DNA of 64,000 nucleotides from positions 403,113 to 467,112 of the forward strand of contig NZ_BLWI01000010.1 of NCBI RefSeq assembly GCF_013282155.1, given 5' to 3'. The stretch is from Sulfitobacter sp. HGT1. GTDB taxonomy: Bacteria > Pseudomonadota > Alphaproteobacteria > Rhodobacterales > Rhodobacteraceae. Under the pieces are notes generated by a model that saw only the letters and a list, made by a program, of their open reading frames with translations, made no database searches and was not told the DNA's origin. The stretch's first letter is position 1. Every line of letters begins with the position of its first letter. Positions 25,656-34,339 of the stretch are shown here, piece after piece. Both the position numbers and the translations under genes were made by a program.

Positions 25656-26411
25656 ATGAACACGACCCCCGATTTTTCCAATAGCGCCAACCACGCGGCG
25701 ACCGCCCCCGCCTATCTGTCGGTGTGGGATATCCATGCCTATTATGGCGAAAGCTATATCGTGCAAGGTGTCAGCTTTAACGTTCACGAAGGCGAAATTC
25801 TCGCCCTTCTGGGGCGCAACGGCGCGGGCAAGACATCGACGTTGCGCACCATCGCGCAGATCGGCGACCCGGAATTGCGCAAGGGCGAAGTGTGGCTGGA
25901 TCACAAACCGCTGCACAAGATGGCCAGCCACGAGGCCGCGGCCAACGGCATGGCACTGGTCCCCGAAGACCGCAGGATCATCGCCGGCCTGACGGTCGAG
26001 GAAAACCTGCAACTTGCGCAGATCGCCCCACCCATCGGCTGGTCGCTGGAACGCATCTATGAACTTTTCCCCCGCCTGAAGGAACGCCGCAAACAAGAAG
26101 GCGTGACATTGTCGGGGGGTGAACAGCAGATGCTCGCCATCGCCCGCGCATTGGCGCGTGACATCAAGGTGCTGCTGCTGGATGAACCTTACGAGGGTCT
26201 GGCCCCGGTGATTGTCGACGAGATCGAAAAGACACTGAGCTTGATCAAATCCCAAGGGATCACGACCATTCTGGTGGAACAAAACGCCGTGCGCGCGCTG
26301 AAACTGGCGGACCGTGCGGTGATCATGGACACCGGCAGCGTGGTCTTTGACGGCTCCGCCGAAGAAGTGTTGAACAATGCCGAATTGCGGGCCGAATACC
26401 TCGCCATCTAA
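25656..26411 (+). CDS. ABC transporter ATP-binding protein, LivF type
   Basis: 251-residue ATPase: Walker A GRNGAGKTSTLRT, signature LSGGEQQMLAIARAL, Walker B VLLLDEPYEGL, and LVEQNAVRAL in place of the usual H-loop region. The ATG at 25656 follows AAGGA with eight bases spacing; an earlier ATG overlapping the previous stop gives an extension without family resemblance. The N terminus carries about 20 extra residues before the first strand. Last gene of the transporter operon. Confidence 0.92.
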   Translation: MNTTPDFSNSANHAATAPAYLSVWDIHAYYGESYIVQGVSFNVHEGEILALLGRNGAGKTSTLRTIAQIGDPELRKGEVWLDHKPLHKMASHEAAANGMALVPEDRRIIAGLTVEENLQLAQIAPPIGWSLERIYELFPRLKERRKQEGVTLSGGEQQMLAIARALARDIKVLLLDEPYEGLAPVIVDEIEKTLSLIKSQGITTILVEQNAVRALKLADRAVIMDTGSVVFDGSAEEVLNNAELRAEYLAI

Positions 26412-26423
26412 AGCGACCGGCAG

Positions 26424-26482
26424 CGGGGGGCGGCGGAATTTTTCAAAATTCCGGTCCGGAAAATTCGAAATTTTCCGCCCCC
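26424..26482. repeat. Dispersed double-palindrome element, copy 2
   Basis: CGGAATTTT-TC-AAAATTCCG (26434-26453) next to CGGAAAATT-CGA-AATTTTCCG (26457-26477), framed by GGGGGGCGG and CCGCCCCCG so that the whole unit can also fold end to end. It is copy 1 (11071-11124) in reverse orientation, again between convergent genes, where it may act as a terminator. Confidence 0.85.
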
Positions 26483-26491
26483 GTTGCCCCT

Positions 26492-27997
26492 TTAGGGTTT
26501 CAACAGCAACCGCAGTTCCGTCTTTAGCACCTTGCCATAGTTGTTTTTCGGCAGGCTATCGACCCGGACATAGGTTTTGGGCCGTTTGAACCGCGCAATG
26601 CGGTCAAGGCACAACGCGTCAAGCTCGCCCTCAGGTGCCGTTCCCACAATGAAGGCCACCACTTCCTCGCCCCAATCAGCATGGGCACGCCCCACAACCG
26701 ATGCTTCAATCACCCCGCCATGTTCCAGCAGGATTTCCTCGACCTCGCGGGGGTAGACGTTCGAGCCGCCGGTGATGATCACATCCTTGCTGCGGTCTTG
26801 CAGGGTGACATAGCCTTCGCCGTCCATCATCCCCACGTCCCCCGTCATCAGCCAGCCGTCTTGCAGCGTTGCATCTGTGGCGGCCGGATTATTCCAATAG
26901 CCCGGCATCACCGTCTGCCCGCGCACCATGATTTCGCCCGCGGTGCCATCGGCGACGGGCCTGCCATCCGCATCGCCGATCCGCACCTCCACCGCCGATT
27001 GCGCGCGCCCGACCGACCCCAGCCTTGCCCGCCATCCGGGGTGCGTGCGATCCGAAACAGCCGCGCGCGGCAGTGCCGTGATGCCCATGGGGCATTCGCC
27101 CTGCCCGTAAATCTGCACGAAGACCGGCCCGAAATAATCAACCGCATCAATGATATCGGCGTTGTACATCGGCCCGCCCGCATAGACGATCGTGCGCAGC
27201 CCCGTGCCGTCACGCCCCAATGCCCGCGCCCCGTCGGTCAGCCGTTTCACCATCGTGGGGGCTGCAAACATGTGAACCCGCCCAAAGTGTGCTGCCAAAT
27301 CCAGAATCTCCGACACCTCAAATCCGCCCGAAGCGGGGCAGACATGGCGCGCGCCGGCCTGCACATGCATCAGATTGTACAGCCCCGCGCCGTGGCTCAT
27401 CGGGGCGGCATAAAGCGCTGTATCATCGCCCGAAACCTGATCCACATCCACGCCGTAGCAAAGCGCCATCGACAGGGCCATGCCGTGGGTGATGATCACG
27501 CCCTTGGGTTTGCCCGTCGTACCCGAGGTGTAAAACAGCCATGCCAGATCATCCGCACCACGGCTCGCCACCGCGTCAACCGGCGCGGATGTCAGAATTT
27601 CATCATAACGCGCCGAAGGGGTGACAATCACATCGCTGCTTAGACCCGAACCCTCCCCCAAACCCTCGGCCAGTCCGGCACTGGCAAAGACCACGCGCGC
27701 GCCGGAATCGGCAAGGATGAAGTCCGCCTCGCGGCTGTGCAGCTTGGCGTTGATCGGCACAACGGCGGCCCCAGCATACCAGATCCCGTAGAACACGATC
27801 AGATAGTCCGGCGTGTTCTTCATAAAGATCGCCACGCGGTCGCCGGGGGTCACGCCCTGCCCGCGCAACCAACCCGCCACCGCCCGCGCACGCGCGTCAA
27901 ATTCCGCATAGCTTGCAACACAGGTTTCCCCGTGAAACAGCGCAGGGCGATCCCCGCCCGTCTGCGCGCTGCGTGCCAGCCAATGTGCCAAGTTCAT
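26492..27997 (-). CDS. Acyl-CoA synthetase (AMP-forming)
   Basis: 501-residue class I adenylating enzyme that activates a carboxylic acid as acyl-AMP and then acyl-CoA. Core motifs: FYTSGTTGKPKGVIITH (P-loop), YGQGECPMGIT, WLMTGDVGMMDGEGYV and the C-terminal KNNYGKVLKTELR with the catalytic lysine. The substrate is not evident; the overall form is that of medium/long-chain fatty acid or malonate ligases. It is convergent with the ABC transporter and divergent from accB. Confidence 0.85.
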   Translation of the reverse strand: MNLAHWLARSAQTGGDRPALFHGETCVASYAEFDARARAVAGWLRGQGVTPGDRVAIFMKNTPDYLIVFYGIWYAGAAVVPINAKLHSREADFILADSGARVVFASAGLAEGLGEGSGLSSDVIVTPSARYDEILTSAPVDAVASRGADDLAWLFYTSGTTGKPKGVIITHGMALSMALCYGVDVDQVSGDDTALYAAPMSHGAGLYNLMHVQAGARHVCPASGGFEVSEILDLAAHFGRVHMFAAPTMVKRLTDGARALGRDGTGLRTIVYAGGPMYNADIIDAVDYFGPVFVQIYGQGECPMGITALPRAAVSDRTHPGWRARLGSVGRAQSAVEVRIGDADGRPVADGTAGEIMVRGQTVMPGYWNNPAATDATLQDGWLMTGDVGMMDGEGYVTLQDRSKDVIITGGSNVYPREVEEILLEHGGVIEASVVGRAHADWGEEVVAFIVGTAPEGELDALCLDRIARFKRPKTYVRVDSLPKNNYGKVLKTELRLLLKP

Positions 27998-28146
27998 ACC
28001 CGATGCCCCCTCGTTTTGCGCAGTTTGGCAAGGCCCTGCCCCTTAGGCAACTGGTAGCTTTCCATAACCGCGCCCATGTCCTATAAGACGTCAACTTTGG
28101 GGCACAGGCATTCGCGCCCCGCGTTATATACTGGCTGAGGAACAAA

Positions 28147-28647
28147 ATGACTAAAAACACCCATGACGCAGATGTGGCATTTATCCGTGCGCTTGCAGAG
28201 TTGTTGAACGAAAACGACCTGACCGAGCTTCAAGTCAAACGTGATTATGCAGAAGACGACAGCCTGAATGTGCGGGTCAGCCGCAAGCCGCCTCAGCAGA
28301 TCGTGGCCCCGCAGCAGATGCATGCGGCCCCTGCACTGATGGCGTCTCCGGCACCGGCTGCAATGGCGTCACCTGCGCCTGCGTCCCCCGAAAACATGGA
28401 CCCGGCCTCCGATCCGGGTGCGGTTGTGTCGCCGATGGTTGGTACGATCTATATGCAAGCAGAACCCGGTGCCCCTTCCTTTATCAGCGTCGGGACGACC
28501 GTCGCCGAAGGGGACACGTTGTTGATCGTGGAAGCCATGAAAACAATGAACCACATCCCCGCCCCGCGTGCGGGCACGGTCAAGCGTATCTTGGTCGATG
28601 ATGGTGCAGCCGTGGAATTTGGCGCACCTTTGGTGATCCTGGAATAA
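28147..28647 (+). CDS. accB: Biotin carboxyl carrier protein of acetyl-CoA carboxylase
   Basis: 166-residue carrier that shuttles carboxybiotin between AccC and the carboxyltransferase. The biotinylated lysine is K132 in VEAMKTMNHI (EAMKTMN rather than E. coli EAMKMMN). A Pro/Ala-rich flexible linker with repeats of MASPAPA separates it from the N-terminal part. Followed 11 bases later by accC. Confidence 0.96.
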   Translation: MTKNTHDADVAFIRALAELLNENDLTELQVKRDYAEDDSLNVRVSRKPPQQIVAPQQMHAAPALMASPAPAAMASPAPASPENMDPASDPGAVVSPMVGTIYMQAEPGAPSFISVGTTVAEGDTLLIVEAMKTMNHIPAPRAGTVKRILVDDGAAVEFGAPLVILE

Positions 28648-28658
28648 GGCGAAAACCC

Positions 28659-30011
28659 ATGTTCAAGAAAATCCTTATCGCCAACCGGGGCGAGATCGCG
28701 TTGCGCGTGATCCGCGCCGCGCGCGAAATGGGCATCGGTTCGGTCGCCGTCCATTCGACTGCGGATAGCGACGCGATGCATGTGCGCATGGCCGACGAAT
28801 CTGTCTGCATCGGCCCGCCGTCGTCCCAGCAATCCTATCTGTCGATCCCGTCGATCGTGGCTGCCTGCGAAATCACCGGTGCCGAAGCGATCCACCCCGG
28901 CTATGGCTTTCTGTCTGAAAACGCCGGTTTTGTGCAGATTCTCGAAGACCACGGCCTGACCTTTATCGGCCCAACAGCCGCGCATATCCGTATCATGGGC
29001 GACAAGATCACCGCCAAGGATACCATGAAAGAACTCGGCGTGCCTTGCGTGCCCGGATCTGACGGTGGTGTCCCGACACTGGATGACGCCAAGCGCATCG
29101 GCGCAGAAATCGGCTATCCTGTTATCATCAAGGCCACGGCTGGTGGTGGTGGCAAGGGCATGAAAGTCGCGCAGACTGCGGCCGACATGGAACGCGCCTT
29201 TATGACCGCCCGCGCCGAAGGCAAATCGAACTTTGGCAATGACGAAGTCTACATCGAGAAATATCTGACCACGCCGCGCCACATCGAAATTCAGGTGTTC
29301 GGCGATGGCAAAGGCCGCGCTGTGCATCTGGGTGAACGCGATTGTTCGCTGCAAAGGCGTCACCAAAAGGTATTCGAGGAAGCCCCCGGCCCGTCGATCA
29401 GCCAAGCCGAGCGCGACCGTATCGGCAAGGTCTGTGCCGACGCGATGGCCAACATCAACTATATCGGTGCGGGTACCATCGAATTCCTCTACGAGAACGG
29501 CGAGTTCTATTTCATCGAAATGAACACCCGTTTGCAGGTGGAACACCCTGTCACCGAAGCCATCTTTGGCGTCGATCTGGTGCGCGAACAAATCCGTGTG
29601 GCTTCCGGCATGGACATGTCGTTCAAGCAAGAAGACCTCAAGATCAACGGCCACGCGATCGAAGTGCGTATCAACGCCGAAAAACTGCCGAACTTCTCGC
29701 CCTGCCCCGGTAAGATCACGCAGTACCATGCCCCCGGTGGCCTTGGTGTGCGGATGGACAGTGCGCTGTATGACGGCTATTCGATCCCGCCCTATTACGA
29801 CAGTTTGATTGGCAAGCTGATCGTGCATGGCCGTGACCGCCCCGAAGCGCTGGCGCGCCTGAAACGTGCCTTGGGTGAATTGATCGTGGATGGCGTCGAT
29901 ACGACGATCCCGTTGTTTCACGCGCTGTTGGAAGAAAAAGATGTGCTGACAGGGGATTACAACATCCACTGGCTGGAACATTGGCTTGAAACCAACCTGG
30001 GCAATGCCTGA
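28659..30011 (+). CDS. accC: Biotin carboxylase of acetyl-CoA carboxylase
   Basis: 450-residue ATP-grasp enzyme that carboxylates the biotin on AccB. Motifs: KILIANRGEIALRVIRAARE at the start, the glycine-rich ATP lid KATAGGGGKGMKVA, and FIEMNTRLQVEHPVTEA in the active site. Size is standard. The aat gene starts inside its last eight bases, so accB-accC-aat are coupled. Confidence 0.97.
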   Translation: MFKKILIANRGEIALRVIRAAREMGIGSVAVHSTADSDAMHVRMADESVCIGPPSSQQSYLSIPSIVAACEITGAEAIHPGYGFLSENAGFVQILEDHGLTFIGPTAAHIRIMGDKITAKDTMKELGVPCVPGSDGGVPTLDDAKRIGAEIGYPVIIKATAGGGGKGMKVAQTAADMERAFMTARAEGKSNFGNDEVYIEKYLTTPRHIEIQVFGDGKGRAVHLGERDCSLQRRHQKVFEEAPGPSISQAERDRIGKVCADAMANINYIGAGTIEFLYENGEFYFIEMNTRLQVEHPVTEAIFGVDLVREQIRVASGMDMSFKQEDLKINGHAIEVRINAEKLPNFSPCPGKITQYHAPGGLGVRMDSALYDGYSIPPYYDSLIGKLIVHGRDRPEALARLKRALGELIVDGVDTTIPLFHALLEEKDVLTGDYNIHWLEHWLETNLGNA

Positions 30012-30639
30012 CCTGACGCCGGACCTGCTGTTAAAAGGCTATTCCGTGGGGATTTTCCCCATGGCAGAACACCGCGACGACCCGGAAATTTTCTGGGTCG
30101 ATCCGCGGCTGCGCGGGGTGTTTCCCATCGACGGGTTTCACATCTCGCGCAGTCTGGCGCGCGCCATGCGCCGCACCAAATTCACCGTCACCATTGATAC
30201 CGCCTTTGCCGATGTGGTGCGCGGTTGTGCCGACCGCGAAGACACATGGATCAACGCCGAGATTTTCACCCTGTACCAAGCGCTCCATGACCGCGGGGCG
30301 GCCCATTCCCTTGAGGTGTGGGACGGTGATGAACTGGTCGGCGGGGTGTACGGGGTCACGCTGGGGGCCGCGTTTTTCGGGGAAAGCATGTTTTCGCGCC
30401 GCGATAACGCGTCAAAAATCGCCTTGGCCTGCCTGATCGACCGGCTGAAACGGGGTGGGTTCACGCTGTTTGATACGCAGTTCCTGACGCCGCATCTTGC
30501 ATCACTTGGCGCGATAGAGATCACCCGCGATGCCTATCACCGCCAACTCGACGCCGCACAGCAGCTTGAAGCAGATTTTAGCGGCCCCGCCCCTGCGACC
30601 CCTCAGGAGGTCGTGCAGCGGATGACCCAAATGTCGTAA
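30004..30639 (+). CDS. aat: Leucyl/phenylalanyl-tRNA-protein transferase
   Basis: Adds Leu or Phe to proteins with N-terminal Arg or Lys, marking them for ClpS-ClpAP breakdown (N-degron pathway). The 211-residue protein has LLKGYSVGIFPMAEHRDDPEIFW, PRLRGVFPIDGFHISRSLAR, GGVYGVTLGAAFFGESMFS and FTLFDTQFLTPHLASLGA. The ATG at 30004 overlaps accC by eight bases. Its 3' end overlaps the convergent DUF2155 gene by 37 bases. Confidence 0.96.
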   Translation: MPDLTPDLLLKGYSVGIFPMAEHRDDPEIFWVDPRLRGVFPIDGFHISRSLARAMRRTKFTVTIDTAFADVVRGCADREDTWINAEIFTLYQALHDRGAAHSLEVWDGDELVGGVYGVTLGAAFFGESMFSRRDNASKIALACLIDRLKRGGFTLFDTQFLTPHLASLGAIEITRDAYHRQLDAAQQLEADFSGPAPATPQEVVQRMTQMS

Positions 30640-30956
30640 CGCGGGTGTTCAAGCGCCGACAATGCCGGGGCAGACGCGATCATCCAGCCTGAAAACAGCC
30701 GGTTCTCGCTTGCTTCTTCCCTAATCTCAAGCTCTGCAAAGGCATCGCCCGCAGGGTTGCCAGACGGAAAGCGGCAATCATTCATCTGAACTTCGAGGTT
30801 GCCGACACGGATGATCTGGCCGCGCACCATCTCGTAGTCTTTCGTGGTGCCCGATATCTTGTCCAGGGCCCGCAGGACGGCACCATTGGCGCTGGTCACC
30901 TGCTGCGCCTGAACCGGGGCGGCCAGCAGCGCCAACATAATCAGAATCTTGCGCAT
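30603..30956 (-). CDS. DUF2155 domain-containing secreted protein
   Basis: 117 residues with an N-terminal signal peptide (MRKILIMLALLAAPVQA) and a mature part ending PALSALEHPRYDIWVIRC. Alphaproteobacterial family of unknown function, regularly located by accC/aat and NDUFA12 genes. Follows the NDUFA12 gene by three bases, so the two are co-transcribed; its end runs into aat on the other strand. Confidence 0.88.
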   Translation of the reverse strand: MRKILIMLALLAAPVQAQQVTSANGAVLRALDKISGTTKDYEMVRGQIIRVGNLEVQMNDCRFPSGNPAGDAFAELEIREEASENRLFSGWMIASAPALSALEHPRYDIWVIRCTTS

Positions 30957-30959
30957 GGA

Positions 30960-31343
30960 TTATTCCGGGCTCCAGGCCTCGTAATCGCCCCGATCTGCCG
31001 GTTTTGCCTGACGGATCGACCCTGCTGGCGCATAGGCCAGTGGCGTGCCGGTCAGGTTTTCCTGATGCGACTTTTCCCATGCCTTGTGCACCAGCGGGCG
31101 GTCGACAGGGGTTTGATCCCATGTGTGGTGCAGCCAGCCGTGCCAATCGGGGTTCACGCGCGACGCCTCGATCTCTCCGTTGAAGATCACCCAGCGTTTG
31201 CTGTCATCGGCGTTACGGTAGTAAATATTGCCTTGGGCATCGTCACCCACCTTGATGCCCTTGCGCCACGTAAAGAGCTGCGTGTTCAGCGTCTGGCCGT
31301 TCCACCAAGTAACGCAGCGCAAGAAAGAAGATAGAATGCCCAT
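30960..31343 (-). CDS. NADH:ubiquinone oxidoreductase subunit NDUFA12
   Basis: 127-residue supernumerary subunit of respiratory complex I, shared by alphaproteobacteria and mitochondria. TWWNGQTLNTQLFTWRKG, GNIYYRN, KRWVIFNGEIEASRVNPDWHGWLHH and WEKSHQENLTGTPLAY are the family landmarks. As usual it lies apart from the main nuo operon. Confidence 0.93.
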   Translation of the reverse strand: MGILSSFLRCVTWWNGQTLNTQLFTWRKGIKVGDDAQGNIYYRNADDSKRWVIFNGEIEASRVNPDWHGWLHHTWDQTPVDRPLVHKAWEKSHQENLTGTPLAYAPAGSIRQAKPADRGDYEAWSPE

Positions 31344-31626
31344 TTAGGTCTCCTGAAGCTTTGTTTTGTCTATGCCCGATTGGTGGGGCAACGTCTAGTA
31401 GCCGCTCGGCACGCCTGCTGCGTTTTTGTCTGCCGATCCGGTATTTTGCGCGCGTTTCCGTTCAAAAGCCGGTTTGGTGGGCGGGATATATCAAATCTTT
31501 GCTTTTTCCGTGTCGTTACCCTATATTAACACTCACGGGCATAGAAGCATGCGTGTCTGCGAGAAGAACTGGCGCGTGGGTCTTTTTCACGATATTGAAC
31601 GAGTGTAGTGATTGAGGGGTAGAGCA
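31344..31626. promoter_or_regulatory. Intergenic region with putative promoter for the micropeptide-DUF4760 genes
   Basis: No convincing gene in 283 bases. TTGCTT (31499-31504) and TATATT (31522-31527) are 17 bases apart on the plus strand and would start a transcript near 31534, leaving a leader of about 90 bases before the micropeptide. The 84-codon open frame at 31361-31615 has no family resemblance or ribosome site. Confidence 0.5.
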
Positions 31627-31683
31627 ATGACAAGCGATGGTTTCGGCAACGGCCTTCCCCGTGACGGATTCGGCAACGGCTAA
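31627..31683 (+). CDS. Putative 18-residue micropeptide with DGFGNG repeat
   Basis: The frame encodes MTSDGFGNGLPRDGFGNG and stops. A good ribosome site (GAGGGG, seven bases before ATG) and the internal repetition DGFGNG...DGFGNG, encoded by a near-exact 12-base repeat (TTCGGCAACGGC), argue that it is translated. It lies 19 bases before the DUF4760 gene, so it could be a leader peptide or a free small protein. I do not recognise a family. It contains no run of a single amino acid typical of classical attenuator peptides. Confidence 0.5.
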   Translation: MTSDGFGNGLPRDGFGNG

Positions 31684-31702
31684 GGTCGGACATCTATAGA
31701 AT

Positions 31703-32419
31703 ATGATTGCGCGCGGTTTTCTTTATACAATTTGCGCGCTCTTTGCTTTCTGCACGATCTGCATCTTCCTGTTGATCCTGATGCCATTGGCATCGGCCAG
31801 CGTATCCAGCGTTTATGCGCAGTTTCCAGAAACGCCCGCCCCCCAATATTCCGCTTTTTTAACAGCAACGGGCACGATCGTTGCCGCCATTTCTGTGATT
31901 GCCGCGATCCTGACCTTTTGGTTCAGCACCCGCGCTGCACGCCACGCGCAACGCAAGCAGCACACGATTACGGTTTTGCTTGAAACGCGGCTAAGCTCAG
32001 AATTTCAGGGCACAATTGAAAAACGGCGCGCGCATTTTCCTGAATATACCGACGTATCCTTTGAGGATTGGGACCAAGCCCGCAAGGCGACCGCGCCAGC
32101 GGATGCAACACCAGAAGTCATCCATGCGCAAAAGATCAAACGCGACAGCGCCCTCGCCCTGACGACCCTGCTGAACTATTACGAATTCCTCGCCGTCGGC
32201 ATTACCGAAGGCGATCTGGACGAAGACATGCTGAAGAAAACCCTCAGATCAATCATGTGCAATCTTGTGGATGATTCCAGACATCTGATTGCCGGCATGC
32301 AAAAGGTGAACCCGAACACCTATGAGCACCTTACAATCCTCTATGGTCAATGGCGCAAGACTGATGCCCGCGACATCAACGGGAGACAGAACGAGCGCCC
32401 TATCCCCCGCCTTGTTTAG
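31703..32419 (+). CDS. DUF4760-like membrane protein
   Basis: 238 residues: two N-terminal membrane helices (about 7-32 and 50-72), then a helical cytosolic part with HAQRKQHTITVLLETRLSSEF and ALTTLLNYYEFLAVGITEGDLDE, a pattern typical of DUF4760. Function unknown. It follows the micropeptide by 19 bases, and its stop codon overlaps the stop of the convergent RidA gene. Confidence 0.75.
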   Translation: MIARGFLYTICALFAFCTICIFLLILMPLASASVSSVYAQFPETPAPQYSAFLTATGTIVAAISVIAAILTFWFSTRAARHAQRKQHTITVLLETRLSSEFQGTIEKRRAHFPEYTDVSFEDWDQARKATAPADATPEVIHAQKIKRDSALALTTLLNYYEFLAVGITEGDLDEDMLKKTLRSIMCNLVDDSRHLIAGMQKVNPNTYEHLTILYGQWRKTDARDINGRQNERPIPRLV

Positions 32420-32778
32420 GCTGTGGGGATGCAGGCGGTGACTTCGATTTCGATGCGGTATTTGTCGTCGATCAGGCCGCATTCGATCATCGTGGCTGCG
32501 GGCGGTGTGGCACCAAAGGTTTCCGCAAGGATCGGCCAGCAGGGCTCAAATTCAGCACGGTCCGGCAGGTAATAGTTCACGCGCACGACATCGGCCATGG
32601 AACAGCCCGCTTCTTTCAACGCGCCCGTAATCGTGGCCAAAGCGGCGCGGCATTGGTCGGTGACCGTGTCGCCCTGCCCCACGGTGCCTGCAACATGCAC
32701 AAACCCGCCTGCAACGACCGCGCGGCAATAGCCGATCTTGGCCTCGAATTCGCCACCCGAAAAGATACGCTGTGTCAT
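32416..32778 (-). CDS. RidA family protein
   Basis: 120-residue member of the RidA/YjgF/YER057c family, which hydrolyses reactive enamine/imine intermediates to ketones and ammonia. Typical: YCRAVVAGGFVHVAGTVGQG, DVVRVNYYLPD and PPAATMIECGLIDDKYRIEIE. The conserved arginine of the imine-hydrolysing subgroup is not obvious near ATMIECG, so it may be a non-canonical subgroup. The ATG at 32778 follows AAGGA. Confidence 0.88.
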   Translation of the reverse strand: MTQRIFSGGEFEAKIGYCRAVVAGGFVHVAGTVGQGDTVTDQCRAALATITGALKEAGCSMADVVRVNYYLPDRAEFEPCWPILAETFGATPPAATMIECGLIDDKYRIEIEVTACIPTA

Positions 32779-32881
32779 GGTTTGTCCTTTGTGAAACATA
32801 TGCAGGCCAGTCAGACCCAATAGCCGATCTGCCGTCAAGATGCCAAATACAAAAGCCCGCCAAACACCCGCCGTCAAACGA

Positions 32882-32914
32882 AAAAAGCGCACCCGTCAGG
32901 GCGCGCTTTGTTCA
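32882..32914 (-). terminator. Terminator of clpX
   Basis: Minus strand: AAAGCGC-GCCC-TGAC-GGGT-GCGCTTTTTT, 29 bases after the clpX stop. Confidence 0.88.
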
Positions 32915-32942
32915 ATCTTTATGCGGTTTCTGGCCGGTTGGC

Positions 32943-34208
32943 TTAGCTGGCTGATGCCGGTTCTTTTTCCGCGTCGGCGTGGATCATCAGCGGTGCCGCG
33001 TCAGACATCACGGCCTCTTCGTTCACCACAACCTCTGTCACGGTGTCCATGCCGGGCAGGTCGAACATCGTATCAAGCAGGATGTCTTCGAGGATGGAGC
33101 GCAGACCGCGCGCACCGGTTTTACGTTGGATCGCACGTTTGGCGATTGCCGCCAGCGCATCCTCGGTAAAGGTCAGCTGCGTGTTTTCGATCTCGAACAG
33201 GCGTTGGTACTGCTTGACCAGCGCGTTCTTGGGCTTGGTCAGAATGGTAACAAGCGCGTCTTCATCCAGATCTTCGAGCGTTGCCAATACCGGCAGACGG
33301 CCAACGAATTCCGGGATCAAACCGAACTTCAACAGATCTTCGGGTTCCAGATCGGTGAAAATCTCGCCGACGCCGCGGGCATCCTTGTCACGCACATCCG
33401 CACCAAAGCCCATGGCCGACCCTTTGCCACGTGCGGCAATGATCCGGTCAAGTCCGGCAAAAGCACCGCCACAGATGAACAGGATGTTGGTCGTGTCCAC
33501 TTGCAGGAATTCCTGCTGCGGGTGCTTGCGGCCGCCTTGTGGTGGAACGGATGCAACCGTGCCTTCCATCAGCTTGAGCAGTGCCTGCTGTACGCCCTCG
33601 CCCGATACGTCACGGGTGATCGACGGGTTCTCGGATTTCCGCGTAATTTTATCGACTTCGTCGATATAGACGATGCCGCGCTGTGCGCGCTCAACGTTAT
33701 ATTCGGACGATTGCAGCAGTTTCAGGATAATGTTCTCAACGTCTTCGCCCACATAACCGGCTTCGGTCAGGGTGGTCGCGTCGGCCATTGTGAACGGAAC
33801 ATCCAGAATACGCGCCAGCGTTTGCGCCAGCAGCGTCTTGCCGCAGCCGGTTGGCCCGATCAGCAGGATGTTGGATTTCGCCAGCTCGATATCGCCGCCT
33901 TTTTGGGCGTGGTTCAAGCGTTTGTAGTGGTTGTGCACGGCAACAGACAGCACCTTTTTGGCCATCGCCTGACCGATGACATAGTCATCCAGCACGTCAC
34001 AAATGTCTTTGGGAGTCGGCACGCCATCGGTGGCTTTCAGGCCGGATGCCTTTGTTTCCTCGCGGATGATGTCCATGCACAGCTCAACGCATTCATCACA
34101 GATGAATACGGTCGGCCCCGCAATCAGCTTGCGCACCTCGTGCTGGCTTTTACCACAAAAGCTGCAGTAGAGAGTGTTTTTGCTATCGCCGCTGGTCGTA
34201 TTAGCCAT
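32943..34208 (-). CDS. clpX: ATP-dependent Clp protease ATP-binding subunit ClpX
   Basis: 421-residue AAA+ unfoldase that recognises tagged proteins and feeds them to ClpP. The N-terminal zinc domain has the four cysteines (YCSFCGKSQ and [10 protein letters not shown]), followed by Walker [16 protein letters not shown], Walker [11 protein letters not shown] and the C-terminal [15 protein letters not shown]. Length is standard. It is 131 bases downstream of clpP on the same strand. Confidence 0.98.
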   Translation of the reverse strand: MANTTSGDSKNTLYCSFCGKSQHEVRKLIAGPTVFICDECVELCMDIIREETKASGLKATDGVPTPKDICDVLDDYVIGQAMAKKVLSVAVHNHYKRLNHAQKGGDIELAKSNILLIGPTGCGKTLLAQTLARILDVPFTMADATTLTEAGYVGEDVENIILKLLQSSEYNVERAQRGIVYIDEVDKITRKSENPSITRDVSGEGVQQALLKLMEGTVASVPPQGGRKHPQQEFLQVDTTNILFICGGAFAGLDRIIAARGKGSAMGFGADVRDKDARGVGEIFTDLEPEDLLKFGLIPEFVGRLPVLATLEDLDEDALVTILTKPKNALVKQYQRLFEIENTQLTFTEDALAAIAKRAIQRKTGARGLRSILEDILLDTMFDLPGMDTVTEVVVNEEAVMSDAAPLMIHADAEKEPASAS

Positions 34209-34339
34209 TTCAACCCTTTCAGGTCTGTCTTGTGATCTTGCCCGCCTGTCGGCAGTGCAGTTTATTTTTTGCTCCGGAACAGCTTAGGCTAGCGATGCGC
34301 GGTCCACAATCGCAAAATCATGTACCGCGCACGCCTTAT

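Noticed and set aside
28449..29981. 510-codon minus-strand frame opposite accB-accC
   Set aside because: Antisense of accC spanning two genes; no motif, no ribosome site.
31361..31615. 84-codon plus-strand frame between NDUFA12 and the micropeptide
   Set aside because: No ribosome site, no family resemblance, and the promoter of the next genes lies inside it.
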